Shown: positions 52,385-61,230, counted from the stretch's first letter. The stretch: DNA of 64,000 nt from a virus (IMGVR_UViG_3300025141_013870:54249-118248); one strand, 5' to 3'. Made by a program: numbers and translations. Notes: a model not told the origin generated them from the sequence alone.

Positions 52385-52642
52385 ATGAACAAGATAAATA
52401 CTGATGATCTAGAAACCATGTCTGATCACGATGTTGACTACCTTTATAGACAAATTAAATCAAAAATATATCGTCTTCGAGAAATGATGAAAAAAATTAA
52501 TGATGCCTCGATGATAAGTGATATGATGTTTTTTCAGGTTGAGTATTGTTATGTGAAAAGAGAACACAATACAAGAATCGAAAGAAAGAAATCACATGAA
52601 ATTTATATGAAAAATTTACATAAGAATGAGAAACGTTTTTAA
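52385..52642 (+). CDS. Small helical protein, unknown
   Basis: 85 residues from ATG 52385. Alternative starts at 52343 and 52349 are too near the promoter-like element to be transcribed in full. The helical core SDHDVDYLYRQIKSKIYRLREMM is followed by FFQVEYCYVKREH and a basic end. It resembles small conserved phage proteins without function. Confidence 0.55.
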   Translation: MNKINTDDLETMSDHDVDYLYRQIKSKIYRLREMMKKINDASMISDMMFFQVEYCYVKREHNTRIERKKSHEIYMKNLHKNEKRF

Positions 52643-52730
52643 AATTTTCCTTTTCTTATAAAAAAATGTGATTAAATATAGATTACCAACTTAATACCAA
52701 TCAAAAGCTCATGCATTTATGCCTTTTGCG

Positions 52731-52739
52731 TGGTATAAT
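52731..52739 (+). promoter_or_regulatory. Extended -10 promoter for the sigma-factor gene
   Basis: TGGTATAAT is a perfect TGn-TATAAT. The start near 52746 leaves GGAG at 52748-52751 ahead of the TTG start at 52761. The 118-base gap otherwise holds only AT-rich sequence. Confidence 0.6.
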
Positions 52740-52760
52740 TTATTCAATGGAGATTAAATT

Positions 52761-53516
52761 TTGAATAATTCCTTAGATCCTTATTTTAAAAACGTCGGTA
52801 GAAGAAAGCTTCTTACAAGAGAAGAAGAGGTATATCTATCACAGAAAATAGAAAAAGGAGACGAGCTAGCAAGAGCTCATATGATTGAAGCGAATCTAAG
52901 ATTAGCAATAAGTATAGCCAAAAAATATTATTATAGTGGCTGTAATATGGATGATCTTATTCAGGAATCTAATATCGGCTTGATGAAAGCAGTTGAAAAG
53001 TTTGACTGGAGGAAAGGATTCAAGTTTAGCACGTATGCAAGCTGGTGGATTAGACAATCAGTATGCAGGTACATTAGCTCTCACAAAAACACAATTAAAA
53101 TTCCTGCTCACGCTAGCAGTCTTTCATATAAAATAAAAAATCTTATTAGTGAATATGAAGATGAGTTTTCCCAAAAGCCAACAATAGAAGAGATTTCTGA
53201 AATATTGGGAGTAACTCAGAGCATGGTTAAGGATAGCTTTGACTCTATAAAATTACAATATATGGTCCAGTATGATGCTAAGATTGGAAATGATGATACC
53301 GGTAGACGTATCTTTGAGACGATTCCAGATGAGCATATCACTCTCCCAGACGATGAGCTAGATAAGAAAAAGCTATCTAATATTGTCGCATCATCTCTTT
53401 CTCGTTTAACAAAGAGAGAAGAACAGGTGATGAGATTAAGGTTTGGGCTATTCGAACTTGATGATGATAACTTTGCTGTAACTGAAGAACAGCTAAATAA
53501 TATAAAGGAGCAATAA
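52761..53516 (+). CDS. Sigma-70-family factor lacking a normal region 4.2
   Basis: 251 residues from a TTG start. Region 1.2 (LLTREEEVYLSQKIEKGDELA), region 2 (NLRLAISIAKKYY, DLIQESNIGLMKAVEKFD, KFSTYASWWIRQSV) and region 3 (a bundle near 130-175) are typical of RpoD/RpoH-type factors. Region 4.1 (SSLSRLTKREEQVMRLRFGL) is present. The -35-reading helix-turn-helix is missing: the chain stops after FAVTEEQLNNIKEQ, a degenerate trace of region 4.2. The next gene encodes a separate helix-turn-helix that could replace it. It should redirect RNA polymerase to phage promoters. Confidence 0.88.
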   Translation: MNNSLDPYFKNVGRRKLLTREEEVYLSQKIEKGDELARAHMIEANLRLAISIAKKYYYSGCNMDDLIQESNIGLMKAVEKFDWRKGFKFSTYASWWIRQSVCRYISSHKNTIKIPAHASSLSYKIKNLISEYEDEFSQKPTIEEISEILGVTQSMVKDSFDSIKLQYMVQYDAKIGNDDTGRRIFETIPDEHITLPDDELDKKKLSNIVASSLSRLTKREEQVMRLRFGLFELDDDNFAVTEEQLNNIKEQ

Positions 53517-53519
53517 AAC

Positions 53520-53804
53520 ATGTCAATGCCAAAGGGCCACAAATCGAAGCACGGCTACGCAACTGTCTCTTCTATGGACGGGGGACTCGGGTATAGAGAA
53601 ATAGCTGAGAAGATGACTGATCTAGGTGATAAGATGAATCATTCCACTGCGAGAAATGTATTCCTAGCAGGTATGAGAAAGATAGCTAGAGACTCTTGTG
53701 TTTTTAGCGGAGTCTCACCTAATGATGAAAATCTTAAAAGGATATCTTCTGATCCCAGATTTCAATCAGGCATAATAGATATTCTTAGAGGTATTGATGT
53801 TTGA
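53520..53804 (+). CDS. Small helix-turn-helix protein, sigma region-4-like
   Basis: 94 residues. The segment GLGYREIAEKMTDLGDKMNHSTARNVFLAGMRKIA reads as helix, turn, recognition helix, like sigma region 4.2 (equivalent to LEEVGxxxxVTRERIRQIExxALRKL). It follows the truncated sigma factor by 3 bases, with AAGGAG 9 bases before its ATG. The simplest idea is that the two proteins form a split sigma factor. Alternatively it is a separate transcription regulator. Confidence 0.65.
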   Translation: MSMPKGHKSKHGYATVSSMDGGLGYREIAEKMTDLGDKMNHSTARNVFLAGMRKIARDSCVFSGVSPNDENLKRISSDPRFQSGIIDILRGIDV

Positions 53805-54090
53805 CAATGTCATGTCTTTATTTTTTGGTCTCTCATATGAGACAGCCATACTTGAAGCGTGCGACTGGGATGAGGAAAGAGCCGAAGACGTAGCTAAGAT
53901 CTTTAGTCACACGCTCGCCAAATGTATCACATCAGGCCTGACTAATAAAGAAGATGCACTAGAAAGAGTTCGTGAAAATCTTTATGACTCAACAAACGAG
54001 ACAGAGAGAGAAGCTTTAATAGAATTATTAAAAGAGTCATTCAGCAATATATCTTTACTTATAAATTCGAGCGATGGGTATGAAAATTGA
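53797..54090 (+). CDS. Small helical unknown protein
   Basis: 97 residues from ATG 53797 (AGAGG 5 bases upstream), acidic and helical throughout (DWDEERAEDVAKIFSHTLAK). It overlaps both neighbours, so it belongs to the sigma-factor operon. No family is known. Confidence 0.6.
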   Translation: MFDNVMSLFFGLSYETAILEACDWDEERAEDVAKIFSHTLAKCITSGLTNKEDALERVRENLYDSTNETEREALIELLKESFSNISLLINSSDGYEN

Positions 54091-54292
54091 CATTAAGAAA
54101 GGCAGTCTTGTCAAAAATATTAGAAGTGATGAGATAGGAATGATTGTTGAGGAGAATATGGAAATTAACGATTCACAGTATTACAAAGTATTGCTAGACG
54201 GTAAGATTGTAAGCTGGTTTAAACCAAATATTGAAACAGTTGAGAAATCTGATGAACGAACCTACAGAGATAGCAGAAGGAATCTGGCTTGA
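54080..54292 (+). CDS. Small SH3-like protein, unknown
   Basis: 70 residues from ATG 54080 (ATG 54074 is the alternative), overlapping the previous gene. IKKGSLVKNIRSDEIGMIVEE and YYKVLLDGKIVSWF suggest a small beta-barrel, a common form of tiny phage proteins. Unknown role. Confidence 0.55.
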   Translation: MKIDIKKGSLVKNIRSDEIGMIVEENMEINDSQYYKVLLDGKIVSWFKPNIETVEKSDERTYRDSRRNLA

Positions 54293-54500
54293 TATCGTAA
54301 CAAATACGGTTATAGTTGGAATAAATGAGAAGATAACTATTTCATTTGAAGTGCCAGAGTTTTGGGACTTTTGTGAGATGATATCTGATGCACAGACAGA
54401 GATTAAAAATAATAAGGATTTTGTCATAGGGACGTATGACGATGAAGGTATCACAAAGACTCAGCTGTTTTTAAAGTCTGATACAGGTGATGTTAATTAA
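54252..54500 (+). CDS. Small unknown protein
   Basis: 82 residues from ATG 54252, out of frame with the end of the preceding gene, which it overlaps by 41 bases. Beta-rich start (GIWLDIVTNTVIVGIN), then helix and strand (FVIGTYDDEGI). No membrane span. Unknown. Confidence 0.5.
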   Translation: MNEPTEIAEGIWLDIVTNTVIVGINEKITISFEVPEFWDFCEMISDAQTEIKNNKDFVIGTYDDEGITKTQLFLKSDTGDVN

Positions 54501-54513
54501 TAAAGGCATGTGA

Positions 54514-55011
54514 ATGGAAATTGTAAAGTGGCCCAGCAATATATTGATGAAAAAGTCTGACATCGTTAGTGATGTCAAAGATGTTCATGATGTATTTGAC
54601 GAGATGAAGATTCTTATGAGATCTAATAACGGTATAGGATTAGCTGCTCCTCAGGTGGGCATCTCAAAAAGATTCTTTATTCTTGATGAATCTATTCTAG
54701 CAGATGTTGACAAAAGAGATAAGACATGTGATGTCTTGGTCATGGTCAATCCTGAGATAGTTGACGGTTTAGGAGAGATTGTTGTTGAAGAGGGGTGTCT
54801 ATCTATTCTGGGAGAGACGTTTAGTGTTCAACGAGCTCCCTGGATTTTAGTGAGATTTACAGATGAGAACGGAGATAATCACGAGAAAGGGTTTTCTGGA
54901 TTGACAGCGATAGCAATTCAGCATGAGTGTGATCATCTAGATGGTAGGATTCTCGTTGAGAGAGCTACACTTGAAAGAAGAAATGAAATTAGAGAGAGGT
55001 TAACAGCTTAA
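54514..55011 (+). CDS. def: Peptide deformylase
   Basis: Removes the formyl group from new proteins. All three motifs are present in the 165-residue product: GIGLAAPQ (40-47), EEGCLS (C95) and QHECDH (H137, E138, H141). Deformylases are known in marine phages, where they may favour turnover or stability of phage or photosystem proteins. This one has the bacterial type core with a short C-terminal tail, typical of phage forms. Confidence 0.94.
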   Translation: MEIVKWPSNILMKKSDIVSDVKDVHDVFDEMKILMRSNNGIGLAAPQVGISKRFFILDESILADVDKRDKTCDVLVMVNPEIVDGLGEIVVEEGCLSILGETFSVQRAPWILVRFTDENGDNHEKGFSGLTAIAIQHECDHLDGRILVERATLERRNEIRERLTA

Positions 55012-55076
55012 TTCGTGAGAATTAGAATGGACTTAATCTATTTTATTTAATAGTTATTGCTGTATAGGAGATACCA

Positions 55077-55535
55077 GTGGGACTTAAGCAACAGATTGGA
55101 CCAGGTGTTAATTTCACACCAGCATACCAGGCGTCAGGAACGCCATGGGTAAGAACATACCAGGGTTCTGGAGCAAACCCAGCTATAGATGATAACGCAA
55201 TCAGAGTCACATTTCCATATGTGACAAGATGGATAATGATATCAGCTAAAGATAATGCCTTTGGACAGATTCGAATAGGGTTTTCAGAAAACGGCGTAGA
55301 CGGCACACCGAATGCTGACTATTTTCTTTTAAATCTCGCAGAGGGTACAGGGCTTGATGACGCTTCTTTTTATATGGGTCAGACTCCAAGGCTAGAGCTC
55401 AGATGTAAAGAGATATGGATTCGCGCTGAGAGCACTGGGATTCAATTTGTATCTGTCATGGCAGGTCTCACTGGAATCACAGAGGGAGCATTCCCGACTC
55501 TATCAGGTTCAGCTGGATTTGAAGGAATCGGATAG
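55077..55535 (+). CDS. Beta-rich virion-type protein
   Basis: 152 residues from a GTG, with AGGAG at 55066-55070 6 bases upstream. Glycine-rich, beta-strand rich, no cysteine cluster (one cysteine), with repeating motifs such as IRVTFPYVTRWIMIS and LELRCKEIWIRAES. The composition and higher GC resemble head decoration or fibre proteins. No enzyme motif is found. Structural role inferred. Confidence 0.6.
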   Translation: MGLKQQIGPGVNFTPAYQASGTPWVRTYQGSGANPAIDDNAIRVTFPYVTRWIMISAKDNAFGQIRIGFSENGVDGTPNADYFLLNLAEGTGLDDASFYMGQTPRLELRCKEIWIRAESTGIQFVSVMAGLTGITEGAFPTLSGSAGFEGIG

Positions 55536-55590
55536 GCATTAACGAAACTGAGCGTTGCATTATACTTGACATATAGATTCGAGATAAGGT

Positions 55591-55806
55591 ATGTCACGAG
55601 GCTCTTTAGTTAAATTATCAGAAACAGCTAAGATATCAATTTGTATTGATTCACCTAATGATGTTTGCGGGCTTGTTCTAGGTCTTGTAGATTTTTATGA
55701 TGTTACGGGCATACGTGATCCTAAGCCCGTGTGCTATTCTGTGTTTTTAGAGTCTGGATTGACTGAAACATTTTATGAAGAAGATTTGGAGGTGATCTGT
55801 GAGTAG
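55591..55806 (+). CDS. Small SH3-like unknown protein
   Basis: 71 residues with beta-strands (GSLVKLSETAKISICID, GLVLGLVDFYDVTG) and an acidic end. ATAAGG lies just before the ATG. It overlaps the next gene by 8 bases. Unknown. Confidence 0.55.
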   Translation: MSRGSLVKLSETAKISICIDSPNDVCGLVLGLVDFYDVTGIRDPKPVCYSVFLESGLTETFYEEDLEVICE

Positions 55807-56269
55807 AAAGATAATAGCTGTTAGCGGCGGATTTGATCCTATTCACGTAGGACATGTGAGAATGATACTAGATGCTGGTACTCATGGAGACGTTATCATT
55901 ATTTTGAATACCGATGAGTGGCTTATGAGAAAGAAAGGATATACATTCATGAACTGGGAGGAGAGGGCTGAGATCCTTCGAAGCATACGTGGAGTTATGA
56001 ATGTCGTTGCTGCAAAAGATGATGATAACACTGTGTGTGAAACTTTGCGAAATCTTAAGGTTGATATTGATCTTAATACATTTGCAAATGGCGGTGATAG
56101 AGTCACGTCAAATACACCTGAGATGGATACATGCAAAGATCTAGGGATCTCATTGTTGTGGAATTGCGGAGGCGGAAAGATTCAGAGCAGTTCATCTCTT
56201 GTTGACACAAGGGTCTGGAGTAAGGATGGCATATGGAACAGATCTACAAAGAAAAAGGACAAAGAGTAG
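55799..56269 (+). CDS. Cytidylyltransferase-like nucleotidyltransferase (HldE-C/RfaE-like)
   Basis: 156 residues from a GTG (GGAGG 8 bases upstream). GGFDPIHVGHVRM contains the HxGH motif, FANGGDR is the conserved late strand and IQSSSSLVDTR matches ISSTxxR. This is the fold of ADP-heptose synthase and glycerol-3-phosphate cytidylyltransferase. It may activate a sugar or alcohol for a surface glycan. It lies just upstream of asparagine synthetase. Confidence 0.82.
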   Translation: MSRKIIAVSGGFDPIHVGHVRMILDAGTHGDVIIILNTDEWLMRKKGYTFMNWEERAEILRSIRGVMNVVAAKDDDNTVCETLRNLKVDIDLNTFANGGDRVTSNTPEMDTCKDLGISLLWNCGGGKIQSSSSLVDTRVWSKDGIWNRSTKKKDKE

Positions 56270-56272
56270 AGA

Positions 56273-57871
56273 ATGTGCGGCTTTTTAACTTACTTTGGTT
56301 ATGACTATGATCTTTTTCAATTGGAAGAGTCGTCTAAGAAAATAAGCTATAGAGGTCCTGATACATCATCATACAAGACAATATCGCCTAATGTTGTGAT
56401 GACATTTCACCGGCTTGCCATAATGGACACATCATCTTTAGGTGATCAGCCTTTGTTTCACCCTGAGGATGCTAGCCTATCCTTGGTGTGCAATGGTGAG
56501 ATCTATAATTATAAAACTTTAATAGATGAGCTTGGGTTTCAAATGAAATCTAATTCTGATTGTGAAGTCATTTTGCATCTTTATAAAAAATACGGTATAG
56601 AAAAAACAGTTGAGATGCTTGATGGAGTTTTTGCATTTACACTATACGATGGAAAAAAGAATATCTTATTTGCATCTAGAGATTCATTTGGTGTGAGGCC
56701 TTCGTTTATAGGATGGGATAACCGCGGTGGCGTTGCGATTGCTAGCGAGATAAAAGCTTTAGTTGATATTTGTGATAAGAGTATAATTCCCTTCCCGCCA
56801 GGATCATGGTGGGCTTCTGACGTTCCTTATGCATTTACAGGGTTTAATGTACATTTTGATAATAAATTTCAAAAGGGCGATGAAAAAGAATTTTGTAAAA
56901 ATATAAAAAATCTTCTAACTAATTCTGTTAAAAAGAGAATGATGTCTGATAGGGAGGTAGGATGCTTGTTATCTGGTGGACTAGATTCCAGCCTGATATC
57001 AGCATTAGTTGCCTCGATGACAGACGACAGAAAAAAATTAAAAACATTTTCAATTGGCATGGAAGGAAGTCCAGACTTAGATCATGCAAAAATAGTTGCA
57101 GATCACATAGGATCTGATCATCACTCAATTCAATTATCTCAACAGGAATTTCTTGATGCTATAGATGTTGTTATTTATAACATCGAATCATATGATACAA
57201 CGACAGTTAGAGCATCAGTGGGAAATTATCTAGTTTCAAAATACATTAGAGAGAACACAGATGTTAAAGTTGTATTTAATGGTGACGGAGCAGATGAGGT
57301 ATGTATGGGATATGTTTATAATAAGCATGCTCCCTCTGTAGATGATTTTTACAATGAGAACATTAAGCTAATTGATGAAATTTATATGTTTGATGTATTA
57401 CGATCAGATAGATGCGTGAGCTCTAATGGACTTGAAGCCCGCACACCATTTCTTGATAAAAAATTTGTAGAATATTATATGTCAATTCCGCCTGAGATGA
57501 AGATGTTCGGTAGCAACAAAAGACCTGAAAAATATCTTTTACGCAAGGCATTTGAAAAATCTAATCTTCTTCCTGATGAAGTTTTGTGGCGTCGCAAGTG
57601 TGCTTTTTCAGATGGTGTGAGCAGTATTGAAAATTCATGGCACAAAACGTTGCAAAAGTTTATAAATTCTCAGGTCACAGATAAAGAGTTTGAGAGAGAA
57701 AGGGCAAAGATCGAGCACTGTTCTCCTATTTTAAAAGAAAGTTACTATTATAGGAAGGTTTTTAAGACGTTTTTTGGAGATAATTCTCATATTATTCCTC
57801 ACTTTTGGATGCCAAATTGGTCAGATACAGTTGATCCTTCTGCTAGAGAGTTATCTGGATATAAAGAATAG
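56273..57871 (+). CDS. asnB: Asparagine synthetase, glutamine-hydrolysing
   Basis: 532 residues. The N-terminal glutaminase has the nucleophile C2 (MCGF) and CNGEIYNY; the synthetase domain has the PP-loop LLSGGLDSS near 234-242 and SIGMEGSPDLDHAKIVADHI. The full length and both active sites suggest it works, turning aspartate plus glutamine into asparagine. Alternatively it may amidate another acceptor such as a sugar, since AsnB-like proteins often occur in surface-sugar clusters and a cytidylyltransferase-like gene is adjacent. Confidence 0.93.
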   Translation: MCGFLTYFGYDYDLFQLEESSKKISYRGPDTSSYKTISPNVVMTFHRLAIMDTSSLGDQPLFHPEDASLSLVCNGEIYNYKTLIDELGFQMKSNSDCEVILHLYKKYGIEKTVEMLDGVFAFTLYDGKKNILFASRDSFGVRPSFIGWDNRGGVAIASEIKALVDICDKSIIPFPPGSWWASDVPYAFTGFNVHFDNKFQKGDEKEFCKNIKNLLTNSVKKRMMSDREVGCLLSGGLDSSLISALVASMTDDRKKLKTFSIGMEGSPDLDHAKIVADHIGSDHHSIQLSQQEFLDAIDVVIYNIESYDTTTVRASVGNYLVSKYIRENTDVKVVFNGDGADEVCMGYVYNKHAPSVDDFYNENIKLIDEIYMFDVLRSDRCVSSNGLEARTPFLDKKFVEYYMSIPPEMKMFGSNKRPEKYLLRKAFEKSNLLPDEVLWRRKCAFSDGVSSIENSWHKTLQKFINSQVTDKEFERERAKIEHCSPILKESYYYRKVFKTFFGDNSHIIPHFWMPNWSDTVDPSARELSGYKE

Positions 57872-57874
57872 ATT

Positions 57875-58168
57875 ATGATAAAAGCAGTGCGGAATAATAT
57901 AAAGCACAAGATATTATTTTGGAAGATTCCTAATCTAAAAGATCTATTCATTAAATACGGATTACCCTTTTTTATAATTTTAATAGTGTGGGAGATAGTT
58001 GAAGACGTTATATTTCCAATAATATTTTTATTTTTAGGAAAAAATTACGATCCTATCTTTTATACATTTATACCAGCTTCGTGGATTATATGCCTTCATC
58101 CAATAGCTGTTCCGCTATTGTGGTCTGTATGGTGTTACTTTAGAAATAGAAAAGATAAACAAAAATGA
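57875..58168 (+). CDS. Two-span membrane protein, unknown
   Basis: 97 residues with hydrophobic segments at about 29-55 (PFFIILIVWEIVEDVIFPIIF) and 66-88 (ASWIICLHPIAVPLLWSVW), and a basic end. It starts 3 bases after asnB and overlaps the next gene by ATGA. No family is known. Confidence 0.65.
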   Translation: MIKAVRNNIKHKILFWKIPNLKDLFIKYGLPFFIILIVWEIVEDVIFPIIFLFLGKNYDPIFYTFIPASWIICLHPIAVPLLWSVWCYFRNRKDKQK

Positions 58169-58365
58169 GCTTAACTCTTTACAAGGTGATAGCGTGGAGA
58201 ATGGTATCTACTATAATTGGAACTTTTGTTACAATTCTATACACAGGAAACGTTAACAAAGCAGTTACTTTAGTTTTATTATTAACAGTTATTTTAACTG
58301 GAGTACACTACATTTTTGAAAGATTGTGGGAAACTCTTATCATAGGAACAAATAATGGAAAGTAA
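58165..58365 (+). CDS. DUF2061-like membrane protein
   Basis: 66 residues: KVIAWRMVSTIIGTFVTILYTGN and a second span, then YIFERLWETL. The pattern WRxxxTxxT ... TG ... Y..ERxW is that of the DUF2061 family (two spans). The function of the family is unknown to me. It overlaps both neighbours. Confidence 0.7.
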   Translation: MSLTLYKVIAWRMVSTIIGTFVTILYTGNVNKAVTLVLLLTVILTGVHYIFERLWETLIIGTNNGK

Positions 58366-58537
58366 TGAAGTAGAAAAGATGGTCATGCTTAGGCAATTTG
58401 TGATAGATGCATTTAATTCACTGGACGGAAAGAGTGAGCCTCTTTCAATGATTAAGCAGCAAGACGTAGCTTATACGCTATCGAGTGTGATTAAAAGCAT
58501 TGATGAACTACTTGTCGATTATGTAAAATTTGATTAA
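58355..58537 (+). CDS. Small helical protein, unknown
   Basis: 60 residues, helical (NEVEKMVMLRQFVIDAFN), no membrane span. It overlaps the previous gene by 11 bases and is followed by a hairpin. Unknown. Confidence 0.55.
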   Translation: MESNEVEKMVMLRQFVIDAFNSLDGKSEPLSMIKQQDVAYTLSSVIKSIDELLVDYVKFD

Positions 58538-58554
58538 TCTAGAATAAAAAACTT

Positions 58555-58579
58555 AACCCCTATATTTAATATAGGGGTT
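58555..58579 (+). terminator. 11-bp hairpin, probable terminator
   Basis: AACCCCTATAT (58555-58565) and ATATAGGGGTT (58569-58579) pair perfectly across a 3-base loop. A-rich sequence precedes and TACATTT follows, a weak T-tract. It may end the upstream unit. The right arm carries GGGG just 10 bases before the ATG at 58587, so it could also hide a ribosome site. Confidence 0.6.
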
Positions 58580-58586
58580 TACATTT

Positions 58587-59570
58587 ATGATCAGCTGGAT
58601 CAAATCTCTCCTATATGATAGGAAAGATATGAAGCATAGAGAATTTAGTTCTCATGCTAATGTAAACTTACACAGCATGATGAACAAGGGAAGATATTTG
58701 ATAATATCTTCCTTTTTTATTTTTCTAGGCTGCCAAAGCGATATAACTGTCACAAGTCAACAAGAGACAGCCGTGATTATAGATTCTGTTTTTCAGTCTG
58801 ATCAGATTGGAGAGCTTGATGTTTTAGTTGCACTAGATACATCTGGCTCAATGAGAGACAACGATGAGGCTGTGGGAACAGGTATAGAATTATTTAGAGC
58901 AGACGTGGAATCTTTAACAAATCAATATCAATTTGGATTCATCACTATGGATTCTAATTATTTGAACTATGTAGGGCCTTACGATCGTTCTTCGTCATCA
59001 ATTGATCTTATGCTTGCGCCAAGCTTGCTTCCTTCTACGTCTGGAGAGGCTGGCTTTGAAGCATCTTATATATTTTTAATGAGCGAAGATGGGCTTGATT
59101 TCCGACGCCCAGAAGCTGATTTTTTGTTATTTCTAGTATCAGATGAAGAAGAGCAAAGCTCTATAAGTGCACAGATATTTTATGAGTGGTTGCAAGAGTT
59201 TTTTCAAGATGTCAGACATGATGTAACTGTCATCACAACAACTCCTGAAGGAGACTGTAGTGATGACTGGGGCCAGGGAACGGGAATAGGATACAAATAT
59301 ATTGAGCTTTGTGATCTGTACACAAAGGATACAATTGATATTTGTGATGAAGATTGGGAGGTATGGCTTGCAGATAGCTCTTTTTTAACACAGATGATTA
59401 GCTCTGTTCATCTGAGTCAAACTCCAATCCAGGAGTCAATTATAGTATATGTTGATAGTGAGTCAATATACGGGTGGTCATATGATGAAGAATCCAATAT
59501 AGTTCATCTAGATCATACACCAAATTATGGATCTCTAATTGAGGTTGGATACAAAGTACTACTAGAGTGA
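58587..59570 (+). CDS. von Willebrand A-domain lipoprotein
   Basis: 327 residues from 58587, or about 297 from ATG 58677/58680, which places the lipoprotein signal (YLIISSFFIFLGC) correctly at the N terminus. The lipobox LGC is followed by a VWA domain with the metal site DTSGSM near residue 87. A C-terminal beta domain contains TPIQESIIVYVDSE and IYGWSYDEESN. It is anchored outside the membrane and probably binds another protein or surface. The next gene is a paralogue. Such proteins are typical of bacteria, not phages. Confidence 0.8.
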   Translation: MISWIKSLLYDRKDMKHREFSSHANVNLHSMMNKGRYLIISSFFIFLGCQSDITVTSQQETAVIIDSVFQSDQIGELDVLVALDTSGSMRDNDEAVGTGIELFRADVESLTNQYQFGFITMDSNYLNYVGPYDRSSSSIDLMLAPSLLPSTSGEAGFEASYIFLMSEDGLDFRRPEADFLLFLVSDEEEQSSISAQIFYEWLQEFFQDVRHDVTVITTTPEGDCSDDWGQGTGIGYKYIELCDLYTKDTIDICDEDWEVWLADSSFLTQMISSVHLSQTPIQESIIVYVDSESIYGWSYDEESNIVHLDHTPNYGSLIEVGYKVLLE

Positions 59571-59579
59571 GGTGAGATT

Positions 59580-61229
59580 ATGAGATTATTGTTTATTTTG
59601 ATAGCTATGATAACATCATGCAGTGACTATAATCTCACAAAATATACAGAGGAAATAGAGCCTGGAATATTAGAGCCTGAAATAGAGGTGACGCCTGAAG
59701 AACACGACTTTGGGAATCTTAATGCTGATGGTGAAACTGACAATCTTATCATTAGAATATCTAATGAAGGATCTGATACGCTTTCTCTTGACGCAGCGTA
59801 TCTAATTGATGGAAATGAAAATTTCACCATGACATCTTTACAGGCGGGAGCGCTAGAACCTAATGATTCAACTGAGCTAATCATCACGTATGACCCAGGT
59901 ACATATGAATCTAATAGTGACATTGTAAGCATATGGTCCAATGACTCTGATGAAACAGAGGTTCAGATACCAATTGGTGGCGCCGGTGACGCTCCGGTTA
60001 TTAGAGTCACACCTGAGACTTATGATTTTGGTGCGGTGTTTGTGGGATGTGATGACTCTTTAGGGATCCTTATTGAAAATGTGGGAAATGTTGATTTAGA
60101 AATTTCTGATCTTGAATATTTTGCAAGCCTACCTGTTGACTTCTCTATCGAGGATTATAATTCATCAGAGGGTCCACTGCCGTGGACACTTTCGCCCTCA
60201 GATTGGATTCACCTAAGAGTTGAATACACTCCTCTTGACGATCTAGATGATGGAGCATGGGTGGAAATAACTTCAAATGACCCTGTAAATTCTTTATCTA
60301 CTTCAATGCACGAAGGCATTGGAGACTATGAGGCTTGGGTACAAGATAGCTTTACGCAAGATGGCGATGCAACAGTTGATATACTTTTTGTTGTCGACAA
60401 TTCAGGTTCAATGTCAGCCAATCAGTCGAATCTTAAAAATAACTTTGATGATTTTATGGCAGTTTTTGTGAGTGCTGGCGTTGATTATCAAGTCGCAATT
60501 ATCACAACAGATCAATCAGAGTTTATAGGAGATATAATAACACCTCTAACATTTGACCCTGTTACAGAGTTCGGAAATCAAATAGATCTCGTAGGATACG
60601 GCGGCTCAGCTATTGAAAAGGGTCTTTGGTATGCATATGAATCAACAACAACTGGAGATGCTTCATCATCATCTTCAGTAGGGTTTTTAAGAGAATCAGC
60701 GAGGCTCGTACTAGTTTATATTTCTGATGAGCCAGATGCTTCTACAAGCTTAGCTTACGGCGGAGGCTCTTCGACAATGACGCCTTCAGATTACTCTGCA
60801 AGCCTTTTATCACTCAAGACTTCTTCTAGTCTAGTAGTGGCTCATGCAGTTGCAGGTGATTACCCGTCTGGCTGCTCTGGCAATGGACACGCTACATTTG
60901 GAGATGGATATTATGATGTGGTTAATGATTTAGGTGGTACGTTCATGTCAATTTGTGCCGAGGACTGGAGTGTGACAATGGATACTCTAGCTAGAGAATC
61001 TATGGCTCAACACTTGTTTAATCTTACAGACAATCCAATCGAAGATACAATTTCAGCTACAGTTGATGGCTATGCGTCTACTGACTGGTCTTACGATAGT
61101 TCATTGAATGCAGTTATATTTAGCGTAGCACCTTCTGACGGAAGTGTGATTGAAATAGAATATGCAATATTATCTGATTGTGAATCAGAGAGCGGTGATA
61201 CAGGCAGTGCTGACACGAGTGGCGAGTAA
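59580..61229 (+). CDS. Lipoprotein with two HYDIN/ASH-like domains and a VWA domain
   Basis: 549 residues. The signal LLFILIAMITSCS ends in a lipobox cysteine near 15. Two Ig-like domains of the ASH/HYDIN 'choice-of-anchor' type follow (VTPEEHDFGNLNADGETDN and VTPETYDFGAVFVG). Next is a VWA domain with DNSGSMSAN near 275. The C-terminal beta domain (NPIEDTISATVDG, TDWSYDSSLNAV) matches the previous protein. The end GDTGSADTSGE is common in Myxococcota and related lipoproteins. GAGGTGAG upstream is the ribosome site. Confidence 0.85.
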   Translation: MRLLFILIAMITSCSDYNLTKYTEEIEPGILEPEIEVTPEEHDFGNLNADGETDNLIIRISNEGSDTLSLDAAYLIDGNENFTMTSLQAGALEPNDSTELIITYDPGTYESNSDIVSIWSNDSDETEVQIPIGGAGDAPVIRVTPETYDFGAVFVGCDDSLGILIENVGNVDLEISDLEYFASLPVDFSIEDYNSSEGPLPWTLSPSDWIHLRVEYTPLDDLDDGAWVEITSNDPVNSLSTSMHEGIGDYEAWVQDSFTQDGDATVDILFVVDNSGSMSANQSNLKNNFDDFMAVFVSAGVDYQVAIITTDQSEFIGDIITPLTFDPVTEFGNQIDLVGYGGSAIEKGLWYAYESTTTGDASSSSSVGFLRESARLVLVYISDEPDASTSLAYGGGSSTMTPSDYSASLLSLKTSSSLVVAHAVAGDYPSGCSGNGHATFGDGYYDVVNDLGGTFMSICAEDWSVTMDTLARESMAQHLFNLTDNPIEDTISATVDGYASTDWSYDSSLNAVIFSVAPSDGSVIEIEYAILSDCESESGDTGSADTSGE

Positions 61230-61230
61230 A

